DNA of 64,000 nt, from assembly GCF_003710825.1 (NCBI RefSeq), contig NZ_RHHQ01000004.1:62001-126000 (forward strand), written 5' to 3'. Below, piece by piece: positions 52,391 through 60,204 of the stretch. Source of the DNA: Brevibacillus fluminis (lineage in GTDB: Bacteria; Bacillota; Bacilli; Brevibacillales; Brevibacillaceae). The translations under genes and the position numbers were made by a program. Each line of letters starts with the position of its first letter. Position 1 is the stretch's first letter. Under the pieces are notes generated by a model that was given only the letters and a program-made list of their open reading frames with translations, was not told the origin of the DNA and ran no database searches.

Positions 52391-52435
52391 AAACCCGTCA
52401 TTTCCTTAGCGTAGCTGCAAGGATGGCGGGTTTTC
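52391..52435. terminator. bidirectional terminator
   Basis: AACCCGTCAT...TCCTT pairs with AAGGA...TGGCGGGTT, with A-run before and T-run after. It serves the YflT-like gene (plus) and the DUF1292 gene (minus). Confidence 0.83.
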
Positions 52436-52439
52436 TTAC

Positions 52440-52757
52440 TTACTTGTCTTCTGGCTCGATCAGTTCAATGTCTTCCAGAACTTCGTCCAGCTTTTCGTAA
52501 ATCTCTTCTTCTTGTCCTTCATCAAGTGGAACCAGTTCTTCCCCATCCACTTCGAAAACAAAGATATCCAGCTCTTCGTCTTCTTCCGATTCGTTATCTT
52601 CGTCAACGGAGTTGGTCAATGCAACATACTGTTTTCCTTTGTGGTCAAACAGAGCAATGACTTCAAAATCTCCCAGAAGTTCACCGTTTTCATCATCCAA
52701 GCTGATGATGTCTCCTAATTCGATGCCTTGTTTTTCTTCATTTGTCAATTGAGACAC
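52440..52757 (-). CDS. DUF1292 (YrzB-like) protein
   Basis: A 105-aa very acidic protein of the DUF1292 family: LGDIISLDDENGELLGDFEVIALFDHKGKQYVALTN, followed by an Asp/Glu run and EVDGEELVPLDEGQEEEIYEKLDEVLEDI. The family is widespread in Firmicutes and often linked to yrzL/yrrK genes, but its function is unknown. It starts at a GTG with GAAGGAC near. It is transcribed away from the kinase gene upstream on the same strand (gap about 70 bases). Confidence 0.85.
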   Translation of the reverse strand: MSQLTNEEKQGIELGDIISLDDENGELLGDFEVIALFDHKGKQYVALTNSVDEDNESEEDEELDIFVFEVDGEELVPLDEGQEEEIYEKLDEVLEDIELIEPEDK

Positions 52758-52828
52758 GTCCTTCGCAAAAAAAGTATCCTACATTTCCATCTTACTGATT
52801 TTTGCTGCAAGAAGCAAAATCTTTTCGT

Positions 52829-53653
52829 TCATTCGGTCGGTAACTGGATTTCGACCGTGGTCCCTTTTTGCGGCGTGCTCCTTACCTGTATGTGTCCGCG
52901 GTGGTTTTCGATGATTTTGTAGCTCACCATCAAGCCGAGACCTGTTCCTTTTTCCTTCGTCGTATAAAATGGTTCCCCCAATTTCGGCATGATCTCCTCG
53001 GGGACGCCTACACCGTCATCAATAAACTGGACCACGACGCGATCATTGCCTTCGCAGTTCACTGTGATCAAAAGCTCGCCGCCATCCGGCATCGCTTCAA
53101 TCGCGTTCTTCATAATATTCACGAAAGCTTGTTTCAGTTGACTCTCCTCGCAGAGAATGAGCGGAAGTTCAGGCTCAAAATGCAAAAAAATCTGAACATT
53201 ATTTAAGATTGCGTGTGTTTCGACCAAGACAATAATGTTTTGCAGGAGGTGAATCAAATTTCTGCGCTCTTTCATGACCAACTGAGGTTTGGCAAGCACA
53301 AGAAATTCACTGATAATAAATTCAATGCGAGCAAGCTCTGTCAACATGATCGTAAAATAGTCTTCATTTTTCGTTGCATTGGCTTGCATGAGCTGTAAAA
53401 ATCCCTTAATGGAGGTGAGGGGATTGCGAATCTCATGAGCAACGCCTGCCGCGAGCTGTCCGATCATCGAAAGCATTTCAGACTTACGGACCATTTCTTC
53501 CGTTTTTTTGCGCTGTTTTGCGGTCGTCGTCTGCTCGATAAGCTCGCAATGCGTTTCGAGATCAAACACACGCTGTCGTAAAAATCGTACTTCTTCTTCC
53601 AAAGCCATCACGCTTTGGCTTGCCGGGTTTTCTGTAAGAATGACGTTACTCAC
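52829..53653 (-). CDS. orphan soluble histidine kinase
   Basis: A 274-aa kinase without sensor or membrane segments. It has an N-terminal coiled coil (MALEEEVRFLRQRVFDLETHCEL) and HisKA with H73 in AHEIRNPLTSIKGFLQLM. The HATPase has NIMKNAIEAM, DDGVGVP and GTGLGLMVSYKI. The HisKA resembles the first orphan kinase (5760-7346) and KinB/KinD-type sporulation kinases. With no partner regulator nearby, a phosphorelay role is inferred. It starts at GTG with GGAGG. It lies downstream of a 35-codon ORF and terminator that may attenuate it. Confidence 0.9.
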   Translation of the reverse strand: MSNVILTENPASQSVMALEEEVRFLRQRVFDLETHCELIEQTTTAKQRKKTEEMVRKSEMLSMIGQLAAGVAHEIRNPLTSIKGFLQLMQANATKNEDYFTIMLTELARIEFIISEFLVLAKPQLVMKERRNLIHLLQNIIVLVETHAILNNVQIFLHFEPELPLILCEESQLKQAFVNIMKNAIEAMPDGGELLITVNCEGNDRVVVQFIDDGVGVPEEIMPKLGEPFYTTKEKGTGLGLMVSYKIIENHRGHIQVRSTPQKGTTVEIQLPTE

Positions 53654-53756
53654 AAGTTCGTTCCTCCACCTTTCTGGTACTTGCCGCCCTCAGCGTAAAA
53701 GCGCCGAATAATCGATTCAATCGACTTTTTCACCGAAAGAACGACAATTTACGCAT

Positions 53757-53780
53757 AAAAAATAGCATCACGTAGATGCT
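53757..53780 (-). terminator. terminator between the 35-codon ORF and the kinase gene
   Basis: AGCATC pairs with GATGCT around five bases and is followed on the minus strand by ATTTTTT. It overlaps the stop codon of the 35-codon ORF and lies about 100 bases before the kinase start. Confidence 0.65.
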
Positions 53781-53875
53781 TTGCGAAAGGGATATGCACT
53801 CTTGCTGACCGATGTCGAATTCGAACAGGTAGCGTAACGATTCCAATCATTATTTATTCCGGACATGCTGGCCAT
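53768..53875 (-). CDS. possible 35-aa peptide upstream of the kinase
   Basis: ATG with an ideal AGGAGGGATAGAG site, beginning MASMSGINNDWNRYATC and ending in a Ser/Lys-rich tail, 35 codons, TGA inside a terminator stem. A promoter TTGACA-N17-TATTTT lies about 70 bases upstream. Either a leader peptide that controls read-through into the kinase gene, or an independent small protein. The peptide itself shows no known motif, though Ser-rich short peptides before kinases can be signals. I rate coding as likely but not certain. Confidence 0.45.
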   Translation of the reverse strand: MASMSGINNDWNRYATCSNSTSVSKSAYPFRKAST

Positions 53876-53944
53876 CTCTATCCCTCCTGAAATAGGACTC
53901 CTACGCAAATGGATAATAATCAGAAAAAAAGCTTGTTTCTCATT

Positions 53945-53973
53945 AAAATAGTATATCCAATAAAATTTGTCAA
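53945..53973 (-). promoter_or_regulatory. sigma-A-type promoter upstream of the 35-codon ORF
   Basis: On the minus strand TTGACA (53968-53973), 17 bases, TATTTT (53945-53950). The -35 is perfect. The 150 bases between here and the next gene at 54047 hold no other feature that I can see. Confidence 0.55.
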
Positions 53974-54046
53974 TATTTTACTTTTGATTGCGTTCCATTT
54001 TGTAAGAAAAAGGAAATCATTGACAATAATCGTTTGCCCATGTAAA

Positions 54047-54080
54047 AAGGCAACCGCAAGTTGCTCCTTGCCGTTGCCTT
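54047..54080 (-). terminator. Rho-independent terminator
   Basis: AAGGCAAC pairs with GTTGCCTT around 18 bases and is followed on the minus strand by a T-run. It ends the 62-aa gene. Confidence 0.78.
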
Positions 54081-54086
54081 AATTTT

Positions 54087-54275
54087 TTACATTTCGTCAA
54101 TTTCTTCCAGTACTCCTTTTTCCATCAAAAAATCATCCTGCGCTTGCAAAATGAGCATGATTTCTTCACGACCCACTTTTTTACCCGCTGCCTCCAATTT
54201 GTTCTCGATGAAACGCAGCAGCTCCTCGAAATCGAGAATCTGCACTTCTTGGTTTCCGTATTCTTTGTTGGACAC
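54087..54275 (-). CDS. small acidic hypothetical protein, 62 aa
   Basis: A Glu-rich helical protein (EVQILDFEELLRFIENKLEAAG, ending GVLEEIDEM) that resembles small conserved Bacillales proteins of unknown role such as YozD-type, though I cannot name it firmly. GTG start at 54275 with GGGGGAG. Terminator directly after. It follows the ABC permease gene by about 50 bases on the same strand and may be the last gene of that operon. Confidence 0.65.
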   Translation of the reverse strand: MSNKEYGNQEVQILDFEELLRFIENKLEAAGKKVGREEIMLILQAQDDFLMEKGVLEEIDEM

Positions 54276-54323
54276 AATAAGCTCCCCCTAAATGTTTTAC
54301 GATTCCCTTATTTTACACAATCG

Positions 54324-55178
54324 CTAGGCTTTCTTCCAACCCCATCTTTGCTTACGATTCGGCCGCAGCAAATAGCCGCTAACCAAGATCAAACCGATTG
54401 ACAAAGCCACGTACACGATCGAAAACGCGGCCCAAGGCGGCATCGGAAAATCGGTCATAGGTCCGATCGTTTCGCCAAACAGCTCGCCCATGACGACAAC
54501 AGGATTCAGCATCGCCAACACTTTCAAGACAGGGAGCTGCCATACCTCCTCAAACGGATATTGCGACGGCATTATCTCCCTCAGCAAGTTTCCGATGAAG
54601 AGCAGCAGCAAGCCGGTTCCGACGACGAAAAAGAATGCGATCCCGTATGAAGTAATGGTACTGACCCCAGTACGCTTGATACAAGTCGAGCAAAACAGAC
54701 CCAGCGAACCGAAAAACAAAATATTGACGCCGAAAAATAGCACGAGCGTCGCTAACTGCTGCGGTGACATGCCGCCGTATAAAAACACGAAGCTGTAAAG
54801 CGGCAAGGACGACAAAACCAACACGGAAATAAAGGCAAGCGAGGTGACCAGCTTGCTCCAAATGATGGATAGTGGCGACAGCTGGGTGGTCAGCAGGACA
54901 TGGAGCGTCTGCCGCTCACGCTCCCCACTGATCGTCCCTGCCGACAACGCGGGCGCAATGAAGCAAATCATGCCGTACTGCAGCCCTGCGATCAAAATGA
55001 ACCATTCCCGATTTTCGCCAGGCACCAAGCTTTTGTCTAGTTGTTCCACGTACATGAAGCCGAGCAGAATCGCGCCCATCACGAACAAATAGATGCCGAG
55101 AATCCAAAAGCTTTTTTTCGATCGGAACCGTTCGCGCATCTCTTTGACGATCAACGGATTGCTGAAAAAGCCTTTCAT
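54324..55178 (-). CDS. ABC-2-type permease
   Basis: A 284-aa membrane protein with six hydrophobic helices. Typical features are NPLIVKEMRERFRSKKSFWILGIYL at the N-terminus and TISGERERQTLHVLLTTQLSPLSIIWSKL, the coupling segment of ABC-2 permeases. It pairs with the ATPase upstream, whose stop overlaps its start by one base (TGATG). With the GldG-like protein it resembles GldF/GldA-type transporters. The substrate is unknown; lipids, peptides or envelope components are possible. Confidence 0.9.
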   Translation of the reverse strand: MKGFFSNPLIVKEMRERFRSKKSFWILGIYLFVMGAILLGFMYVEQLDKSLVPGENREWFILIAGLQYGMICFIAPALSAGTISGERERQTLHVLLTTQLSPLSIIWSKLVTSLAFISVLVLSSLPLYSFVFLYGGMSPQQLATLVLFFGVNILFFGSLGLFCSTCIKRTGVSTITSYGIAFFFVVGTGLLLLFIGNLLREIMPSQYPFEEVWQLPVLKVLAMLNPVVVMGELFGETIGPMTDFPMPPWAAFSIVYVALSIGLILVSGYLLRPNRKQRWGWKKA

Positions 55179-56104
55179 CAGCTCCCCACTCCTTCCGTGA
55201 TGGCCAGAAAGACATCCTCCAAGTTTTCTTTCGATTCGCCAAAAAACGTGACCTGGATGCCAGCCTGCACCAATGCGGTGAGCAGCTGCGCCTTATCCAG
55301 CTCCGTTCCCGTGAATTGAAAACGAAAATGATCGTTCTTGTTGTCCAGCCGCTTAACATAGTTCGAATCCGCCAATATGCGCTGTGTCTGCGCCGTATCA
55401 CCGATTACCTTGACCATCATGACCGCGATGCCCCGCTGTGTCAGACTAACCTCGTCCACAGAACCACACGCGATGAGCCGCCCTTTCTCGATAACCCCAA
55501 TTTCGTCGCACAGCTCCGCGAGTTCTGGGAGAATGTGCGAGCTGATCAGGATCGTTTTGCCCATCTGGCGCAGCTGCTTCAAGATTTCTCGCATCTCAAT
55601 GCGGGCGCGCGGGTCGAGGCCGGACGCCGGCTCATCCAAAATCAGCACATCAGGGCTGTGCACCAGGCAGCGCGCAAGTCCGAGCCGCTGTTTCATCCCC
55701 CGCGACAGCGAGTCAACATATGCATCCGCTTTGTTCGACAAATTCACCAATTCAAGCAGGTCGCCGATCAGACGCTTCCGCTGCCCGATTGGGATATGGT
55801 ACGCGCCGGCGTAAAAATCAAGATACTCGGTCGCTTTCAAATTGTCATACACCCCAAAAAAGTCAGGCATATAACCAAGAGACTGCCGAACTCTGCGCGG
55901 CTCCTTCGCAACGTCATAGCCAGCCACATACGCCTTGCCTTCCGTCGGCGTAAGCAAGGTGGAAAGGATCATCATCGTGGTTGATTTTCCTGCACCATTC
56001 GGGCCGATGAAGCCGAACACCTTTCCTTTGTCGATCGTTAGATTCAAATCGCGCAAGGCTTCCAGCTTCCCGTATCGTTTCGTCAAATGTTCGGTGCGAA
56101 TCAT
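55178..56104 (-). CDS. ABC transporter ATPase
   Basis: A 308-aa ATPase. Walker A GPNGAGKS (residues 34-41), Q-loop near MPDFFGVYD, signature LSRGMKQRLGLARC, Walker B VLILDEPASGLDP. The C-terminal 80 residues are typical of CcmA/NatA-type ATPases of ABC-2 systems. Start at 56104 (AAGGGG upstream), one base after the stop of the GldG-like gene. The longer frame from 56170 lies inside that gene. It energises the permease encoded next. Confidence 0.93.
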   Translation of the reverse strand: MIRTEHLTKRYGKLEALRDLNLTIDKGKVFGFIGPNGAGKSTTMMILSTLLTPTEGKAYVAGYDVAKEPRRVRQSLGYMPDFFGVYDNLKATEYLDFYAGAYHIPIGQRKRLIGDLLELVNLSNKADAYVDSLSRGMKQRLGLARCLVHSPDVLILDEPASGLDPRARIEMREILKQLRQMGKTILISSHILPELAELCDEIGVIEKGRLIACGSVDEVSLTQRGIAVMMVKVIGDTAQTQRILADSNYVKRLDNKNDHFRFQFTGTELDKAQLLTALVQAGIQVTFFGESKENLEDVFLAITEGVGS

Positions 56105-56105
56105 G

Positions 56106-58358
56106 TCAGTTTTCAACCCCTTCCACTTGGAAAAATGGCTCTGGCATCGAGAGCGGCGAATTGGTGTCATTGCTGAAGCGGATCAACAACTTGCCCTCAA
56201 TCGTCAAATAATCGCTCAGCTGCTGTTCAAGCGAGAGCGGCTTTTCTTTGTTGAGCTCTTCCCATTTCCCGGCTTTCGCTCGGTAAATTTCTTTTTTGAA
56301 CGGGTGATATACGCTTTGATCAAACGGAATTTGCACTTTTTTCGGTGTAAACGGCGCACGGTTTACCGCCAATGTAAATGTCACACTGCCTTTTTCCATC
56401 ACCCACAATCCGTCGCGATAGTTTACATTGCCCGTAACTTTTGTGTCGTCGATTGGCAGGGTTCCATATGGATAGATGATTCGCCCGGAGCTTGCCGGCA
56501 GCAACGTCACTTTTTCTTGGAAAACGTTCCAGTAATGCGCGCGGTGCGGCTTCTCCATTTCCATCACTGGGATCGCCGCCTGATTGATGCCGATCAGGCG
56601 GATTCCAATCTGCCCACTGTTAGCAATCGCATCTTTCAATTCGTTAATCCGCTCTTCGTCCGTTCGTTTCCGCTGATCCCGTTCCGCTGAAAAATCTTGC
56701 TTTGACAAATAGTTGTTCGAAAGTAATGCATCGACCTGCTTCGTTTCGCCCGGCTTCGCGGCGCCAAGGTCGATACGCTGCCGGCCAAGTTCAATATACA
56801 GTTCATCCATCGGATAGGTTGTATGATTGGAAACCGTACCTTTGATGCGATTCTGCTCGATGGTCAGCTTGCTCGCAAATGAGCCGATACCTGTTTTGAC
56901 ACCCATTGCCGTTGCTTGGCGAATGGACAGGTACGGGACGTTATCATACCGGAGTACCTTGTTATCACTGTGATCTGCCTCCATGCTGCCACTTGCGGCC
57001 ATGCCCCCATTGCGATGATTGCTGACCGGAACCGTTTGGAAGCTCGGCAAGGAACGTACCTCAAACGTTCCCCCTGACACAGCTAAAAAGGAAGAGGCCG
57101 TCTGGACTTCCGCCAATTCGTCATCCGCGATGTTGATCGTATTGACATGAAAAGCTGTATCTGCAGAAACGATAAACGGGCGTCCCACCACATAGACCCC
57201 CACCGTAAGCAATACAGCCGAAATTGGAATAATTCCCCATGCCCACTCGCGGCGATCCAGTTTTTTCAACCCCCAATACAGGCAAGGGGCCAGAACGATC
57301 AAATAGATTGACCAGATCAAAATGATCGTGCCAACCCACGGGGTTTTTACATCTGGTATATTTTGACTCAAGCGCAGCAACGTACTATCGACCGCAAACT
57401 GGGAATTGGATCGGTCGAATCTTTCCACGACCTTGTACTTGCTAAAAATGGCACGCCATAAGTCCCTGTTGTATTGCCAAGAGGCAAAAGGCTCAGCCCC
57501 GATATCATAGTTGGCGAACAAAAGCAGCCCAGCGCCCGATTCACGGCTGATGAACAACGGCTTGCGTGGATCATAGACCGGAAGCGAGTCTACCGAAAGA
57601 GCCGACTTGCCGCTGAGTGCACGGATTTCATCCAACTGGGTCTGTTTCGCTGGTGCACCAGTGCCGACGCCAAGCTCGGAAGCAAAAGCGGGAAGAACAC
57701 CGCTGCCATTCTCTCCCGCATACAAGATCAGCACGCCTCCGCGCTTCACCCATTCTTTCAGAACGACGATCTGGTTTGCGGACAATGTCGCATTCGGCAA
57801 ATTACCGACAGCCAGCACATCGATATTTTTATACAGCCATGACTCATCCGGCAGCAATTCCGGCTTCAACCGTTCGACCGCATAACGGCGCTGGTTTTCT
57901 TCGATATTCGAACCAGCCAAAAAGTGAAACGTGTTGGAACCGCCATCCAAGACGGCCACCACGTTGCCGTCCGCGTAACGGACTTGCGGCAATTCTTTTT
58001 TTCCTACCTCTTTCCCCTCTTTTTTTACCCGCAAGAAGCCGGGATTCATCTGCTGCAGCGATTCGCCTGGAACCGTGAATGCCAATTGCTTCGTTTCGCC
58101 CGCGCCGATTTGCATGGACTGGGACAGGACAGCCGTACCGTGACGCGCACCTTCTTTTTCTCCTAATTCGATCTGTCCCGCGAACGCCTCCCCATGATTG
58201 GTCATCGTCACGATGATTTGCGTCCATTGGGAATACTTCACGATGCCGCCAAGCGCAAGATCTACGGACAGTTCGACCTGATTCTCCGCTTTTGCGGTTG
58301 AAACAGGCAGCACTGTGATGATAATGAGCGCGACCAGCATCCATTTCCAAATCCTCAA
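56106..58358 (-). CDS. GldG-like membrane protein of an ABC-2 export module
   Basis: A 750-aa protein with a signal peptide (KWMLVALIIITVLPVSTAKA), then about 320 extracytoplasmic residues with a beta domain and an alpha/beta domain of the class I glutamine-amidotransferase-like fold (VVAVLDGGSNTFHFLAGSN; KEWVKRGGVLILYAGENG). Two central membrane helices follow (WVGTIILIWSIYLIVLAPCLYWG; GIIPISAVLLTVGVYVVG), and then a long exported C-terminus. This layout is seen in GldG and similar auxiliary proteins of ABC transporters. It sits between the anti-sigma candidate and the ATPase. It may bind the exported substrate or sense the cell surface. No catalytic triad is evident. Confidence 0.75.
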   Translation of the reverse strand: MRIWKWMLVALIIITVLPVSTAKAENQVELSVDLALGGIVKYSQWTQIIVTMTNHGEAFAGQIELGEKEGARHGTAVLSQSMQIGAGETKQLAFTVPGESLQQMNPGFLRVKKEGKEVGKKELPQVRYADGNVVAVLDGGSNTFHFLAGSNIEENQRRYAVERLKPELLPDESWLYKNIDVLAVGNLPNATLSANQIVVLKEWVKRGGVLILYAGENGSGVLPAFASELGVGTGAPAKQTQLDEIRALSGKSALSVDSLPVYDPRKPLFISRESGAGLLLFANYDIGAEPFASWQYNRDLWRAIFSKYKVVERFDRSNSQFAVDSTLLRLSQNIPDVKTPWVGTIILIWSIYLIVLAPCLYWGLKKLDRREWAWGIIPISAVLLTVGVYVVGRPFIVSADTAFHVNTINIADDELAEVQTASSFLAVSGGTFEVRSLPSFQTVPVSNHRNGGMAASGSMEADHSDNKVLRYDNVPYLSIRQATAMGVKTGIGSFASKLTIEQNRIKGTVSNHTTYPMDELYIELGRQRIDLGAAKPGETKQVDALLSNNYLSKQDFSAERDQRKRTDEERINELKDAIANSGQIGIRLIGINQAAIPVMEMEKPHRAHYWNVFQEKVTLLPASSGRIIYPYGTLPIDDTKVTGNVNYRDGLWVMEKGSVTFTLAVNRAPFTPKKVQIPFDQSVYHPFKKEIYRAKAGKWEELNKEKPLSLEQQLSDYLTIEGKLLIRFSNDTNSPLSMPEPFFQVEGVEN

Positions 58359-58419
58359 CCCTCTCTCCCCCTTCGCGTCTGTAGACGCGGCCTTAAGCCT
58401 AGCTCGTGCGGTCGAGCCC

Positions 58420-59484
58420 TTATTTTTTTACTAAAAGTGCGGTTTGCGCCTGCTGACCACCGTGTTTTTGAACGATGCCGTACTCTCCGTTTTGGGTCCA
58501 CGTGGTGCTAACGAGTCCGTTTCGGTAAGCATCCGGCAGGTAGATGTGGCTTTTCGATTCTTTCAGCGTACCCGCCTCCAGTTTATATTCCGCAAGCGTT
58601 CCTTCGTTCGTTGTGAAGGTCAATCGATCAGCCGATTGCCAGGACGGGAAACGTCCTTTTGCCAATCGCTGGATCGAGCCTGACATCATGTCCATCACCG
58701 AGACGCTGTCGCCATATACAAAGCTGATCCGCCTGCCGTCCGGTGACCAGGAGGGCTGGCTCCCTTCCGTCAGCTTTTTGACATCCGACGCGATCGTGCT
58801 GGCCAGCCAAATTTCGTCCAGACCTCGCTCCATCCGGGTGAACGCTACCATCAAATTGTCGGGGGACCAGCTGAGACCTGCTAGTCCTCTATTTTTAATC
58901 TCGAACAGCAGTCTGCTGCTCGCTTGCGCCGTATCTTTTTTTATCGTTACCAGCCATATGCGGGAGGCGTCGCTCGCCAGCTCGATGGCTGCCATTTGCT
59001 CATCATTATTGGCATACGTAAGAGATTGATAAGTTCCAGAAGTAGATGGCAGCTTCAGCGTCACGATATTTTGATCCTGGTCTGCCTGTTTGCCAGGCAA
59101 AACCGAAAGTGCTCCAGACTGTGTTACCCATGCGATTTGCTCTCCTGAAGCTGAGACGGAAACCCCGCGGACGTCAGCAGGCAAAACCAGCTCTTCCGCC
59201 AAATAACGGGCGGTATCGTTTGTCCCAAACCAGAGGACGCAAGCGAGCGCGAGCGCAAATAAACCGCCAGTGATCCACCAGACTCGCCGTTTGCGCCGCG
59301 GCATCACTGCTCCAGCCGTTTGCATCTCCATTTGCTGCATCCGCTCCAAAAGCTTTCGCCGCAAATCTTCCTTCAGCTCGTAATTGACCGGAACCGTTTT
59401 GCGCAGTCTTTTCAAATGGGTGAGGAGCTGGGAAATCGTAGGGTCGAGCTGCTCATCTGCCTGTACATGATCATCAAATCTCAT
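58420..59484 (-). CDS. membrane-anchored beta-propeller protein, candidate anti-sigma factor
   Basis: A 354-aa protein whose start (59484, GGAGGGGG upstream) overlaps the sigma gene by 11 bases. The cytoplasmic N-terminus (about 60 residues, helical, LLTHLKRLRKTVPVNYELKEDLRRKLLERM) could bind the sigma factor. One membrane helix follows (residues about 65-85). Outside is a TolB/WD40-like propeller with repeats such as LAGLSWSPDNLMVAFTR and GSQPSWSPDGRRISFVYGD. This topology fits an anti-sigma factor with an extracellular sensor, but the N-terminus lacks a clear zinc-binding (ZAS) motif, so the role is inferred from position. Confidence 0.78.
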   Translation of the reverse strand: MRFDDHVQADEQLDPTISQLLTHLKRLRKTVPVNYELKEDLRRKLLERMQQMEMQTAGAVMPRRKRRVWWITGGLFALALACVLWFGTNDTARYLAEELVLPADVRGVSVSASGEQIAWVTQSGALSVLPGKQADQDQNIVTLKLPSTSGTYQSLTYANNDEQMAAIELASDASRIWLVTIKKDTAQASSRLLFEIKNRGLAGLSWSPDNLMVAFTRMERGLDEIWLASTIASDVKKLTEGSQPSWSPDGRRISFVYGDSVSVMDMMSGSIQRLAKGRFPSWQSADRLTFTTNEGTLAEYKLEAGTLKESKSHIYLPDAYRNGLVSTTWTQNGEYGIVQKHGGQQAQTALLVKK

Positions 59485-60052
59485 GACGTTTCCCCCTCCC
59501 ATACAGTTTTTGCAACTGCAGCAGCCCGCGGTGTGAAATCATTTTGACGCTGGATTCCGTGCGCCCCAGCACTTCTGCGACCTGACTGATTTTAAGATCG
59601 CCAAAGTAACGGAGCGTTAGCACGTCCCGCTGGTCTTGATTAAGCTTTTCCATCCGTTCCTTCAGCAGCTGAATTTCTTCATTGGTCAAAGCTTGAACTT
59701 CCGGCTGCCAGGTCATATCAATCTCGCCGAATAACAAATCGTCTTGTTCCGTAGGAATTTCCTTTTTCTTGCGCACAAAATCGACGTACGTATTATGTGC
59801 AATTCGAAAAATCCACGAAGCGAACGGACTTGTTCGGCTGTATTGGTCAAATTTCTCCAACGCTTTTAAAAATACGGTCGTCGTCAAATCGTCAGCGTCC
59901 CACGAATGATTGACTCTGCACCGTAAATATCGGTTCACTCGGTCAAAAAACTCATCATAAAGTTCCGTAAAGTCACGCGACTCATAATAGACCGTCTTAT
60001 TATCAGTAGGGGATACGACCTCGTCTTCGCCCTGCTTGATCGCCATGCCCAT
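59474..60052 (-). CDS. ECF sigma factor
   Basis: A 192-aa sigma-70-family protein. Region 2 covers residues about 30-95 (YDEFFDRVNRYLRCRVNHSWDADDLTTTVFLKALEKF, FASWIFRIAHNTYVDFVRKKK). Region 4 lies near the end (LNQDQRDVLTLRYFGDLKISQVAEVLGRTESSVKMISHRGLLQLQ). It starts with GGAGGAAGAGGG before ATG. It is followed by the propeller protein with translational coupling. A TGAACC-N17-CGTC element upstream suggests that it controls its own operon, as SigM/SigW-type factors do. Likely signal: envelope stress sensed by the propeller domain. Confidence 0.92.
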   Translation of the reverse strand: MGMAIKQGEDEVVSPTDNKTVYYESRDFTELYDEFFDRVNRYLRCRVNHSWDADDLTTTVFLKALEKFDQYSRTSPFASWIFRIAHNTYVDFVRKKKEIPTEQDDLLFGEIDMTWQPEVQALTNEEIQLLKERMEKLNQDQRDVLTLRYFGDLKISQVAEVLGRTESSVKMISHRGLLQLQKLYGRGKRHEI

Positions 60053-60121
60053 CCCTCTTCCTCCACCCTCGCCGTTTTTCTACCTTCTTTGACGTGCCGT
60101 CATTGGAAAAAGTCACATCTT

Positions 60122-60148
60122 GACGAAGAATTTGGCGAAAATGGTTCA
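60122..60148 (-). promoter_or_regulatory. ECF-type promoter of the sigma operon
   Basis: On the minus strand TGAACC (60143-60148), 17 bases, CGTC (60122-60125). The form is close to the SigM/SigW-type consensus (TGAAAC...CGTC/CGTA), with a leader of about 60 bases to the sigma gene ATG. Consistent with autoregulation. Confidence 0.55.
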
Positions 60149-60161
60149 CTACATGTTGTTT

Positions 60162-60196
60162 GCCCCGTTCCGTCAGCAGCTGCCGGAGAACGGGGC
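60162..60196 (-). terminator. GC-rich hairpin after the trans-sulfuration-enzyme gene
   Basis: GCCCCGTTC-CG pairs with CG-GAACGGGGC around about 11 bases, immediately after the stop at 60205. It has no T-run, so its efficiency as a terminator is doubtful; it may instead be a processing or pause hairpin. Confidence 0.35.
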
Positions 60197-60204
60197 CAGA
60201 TTTG

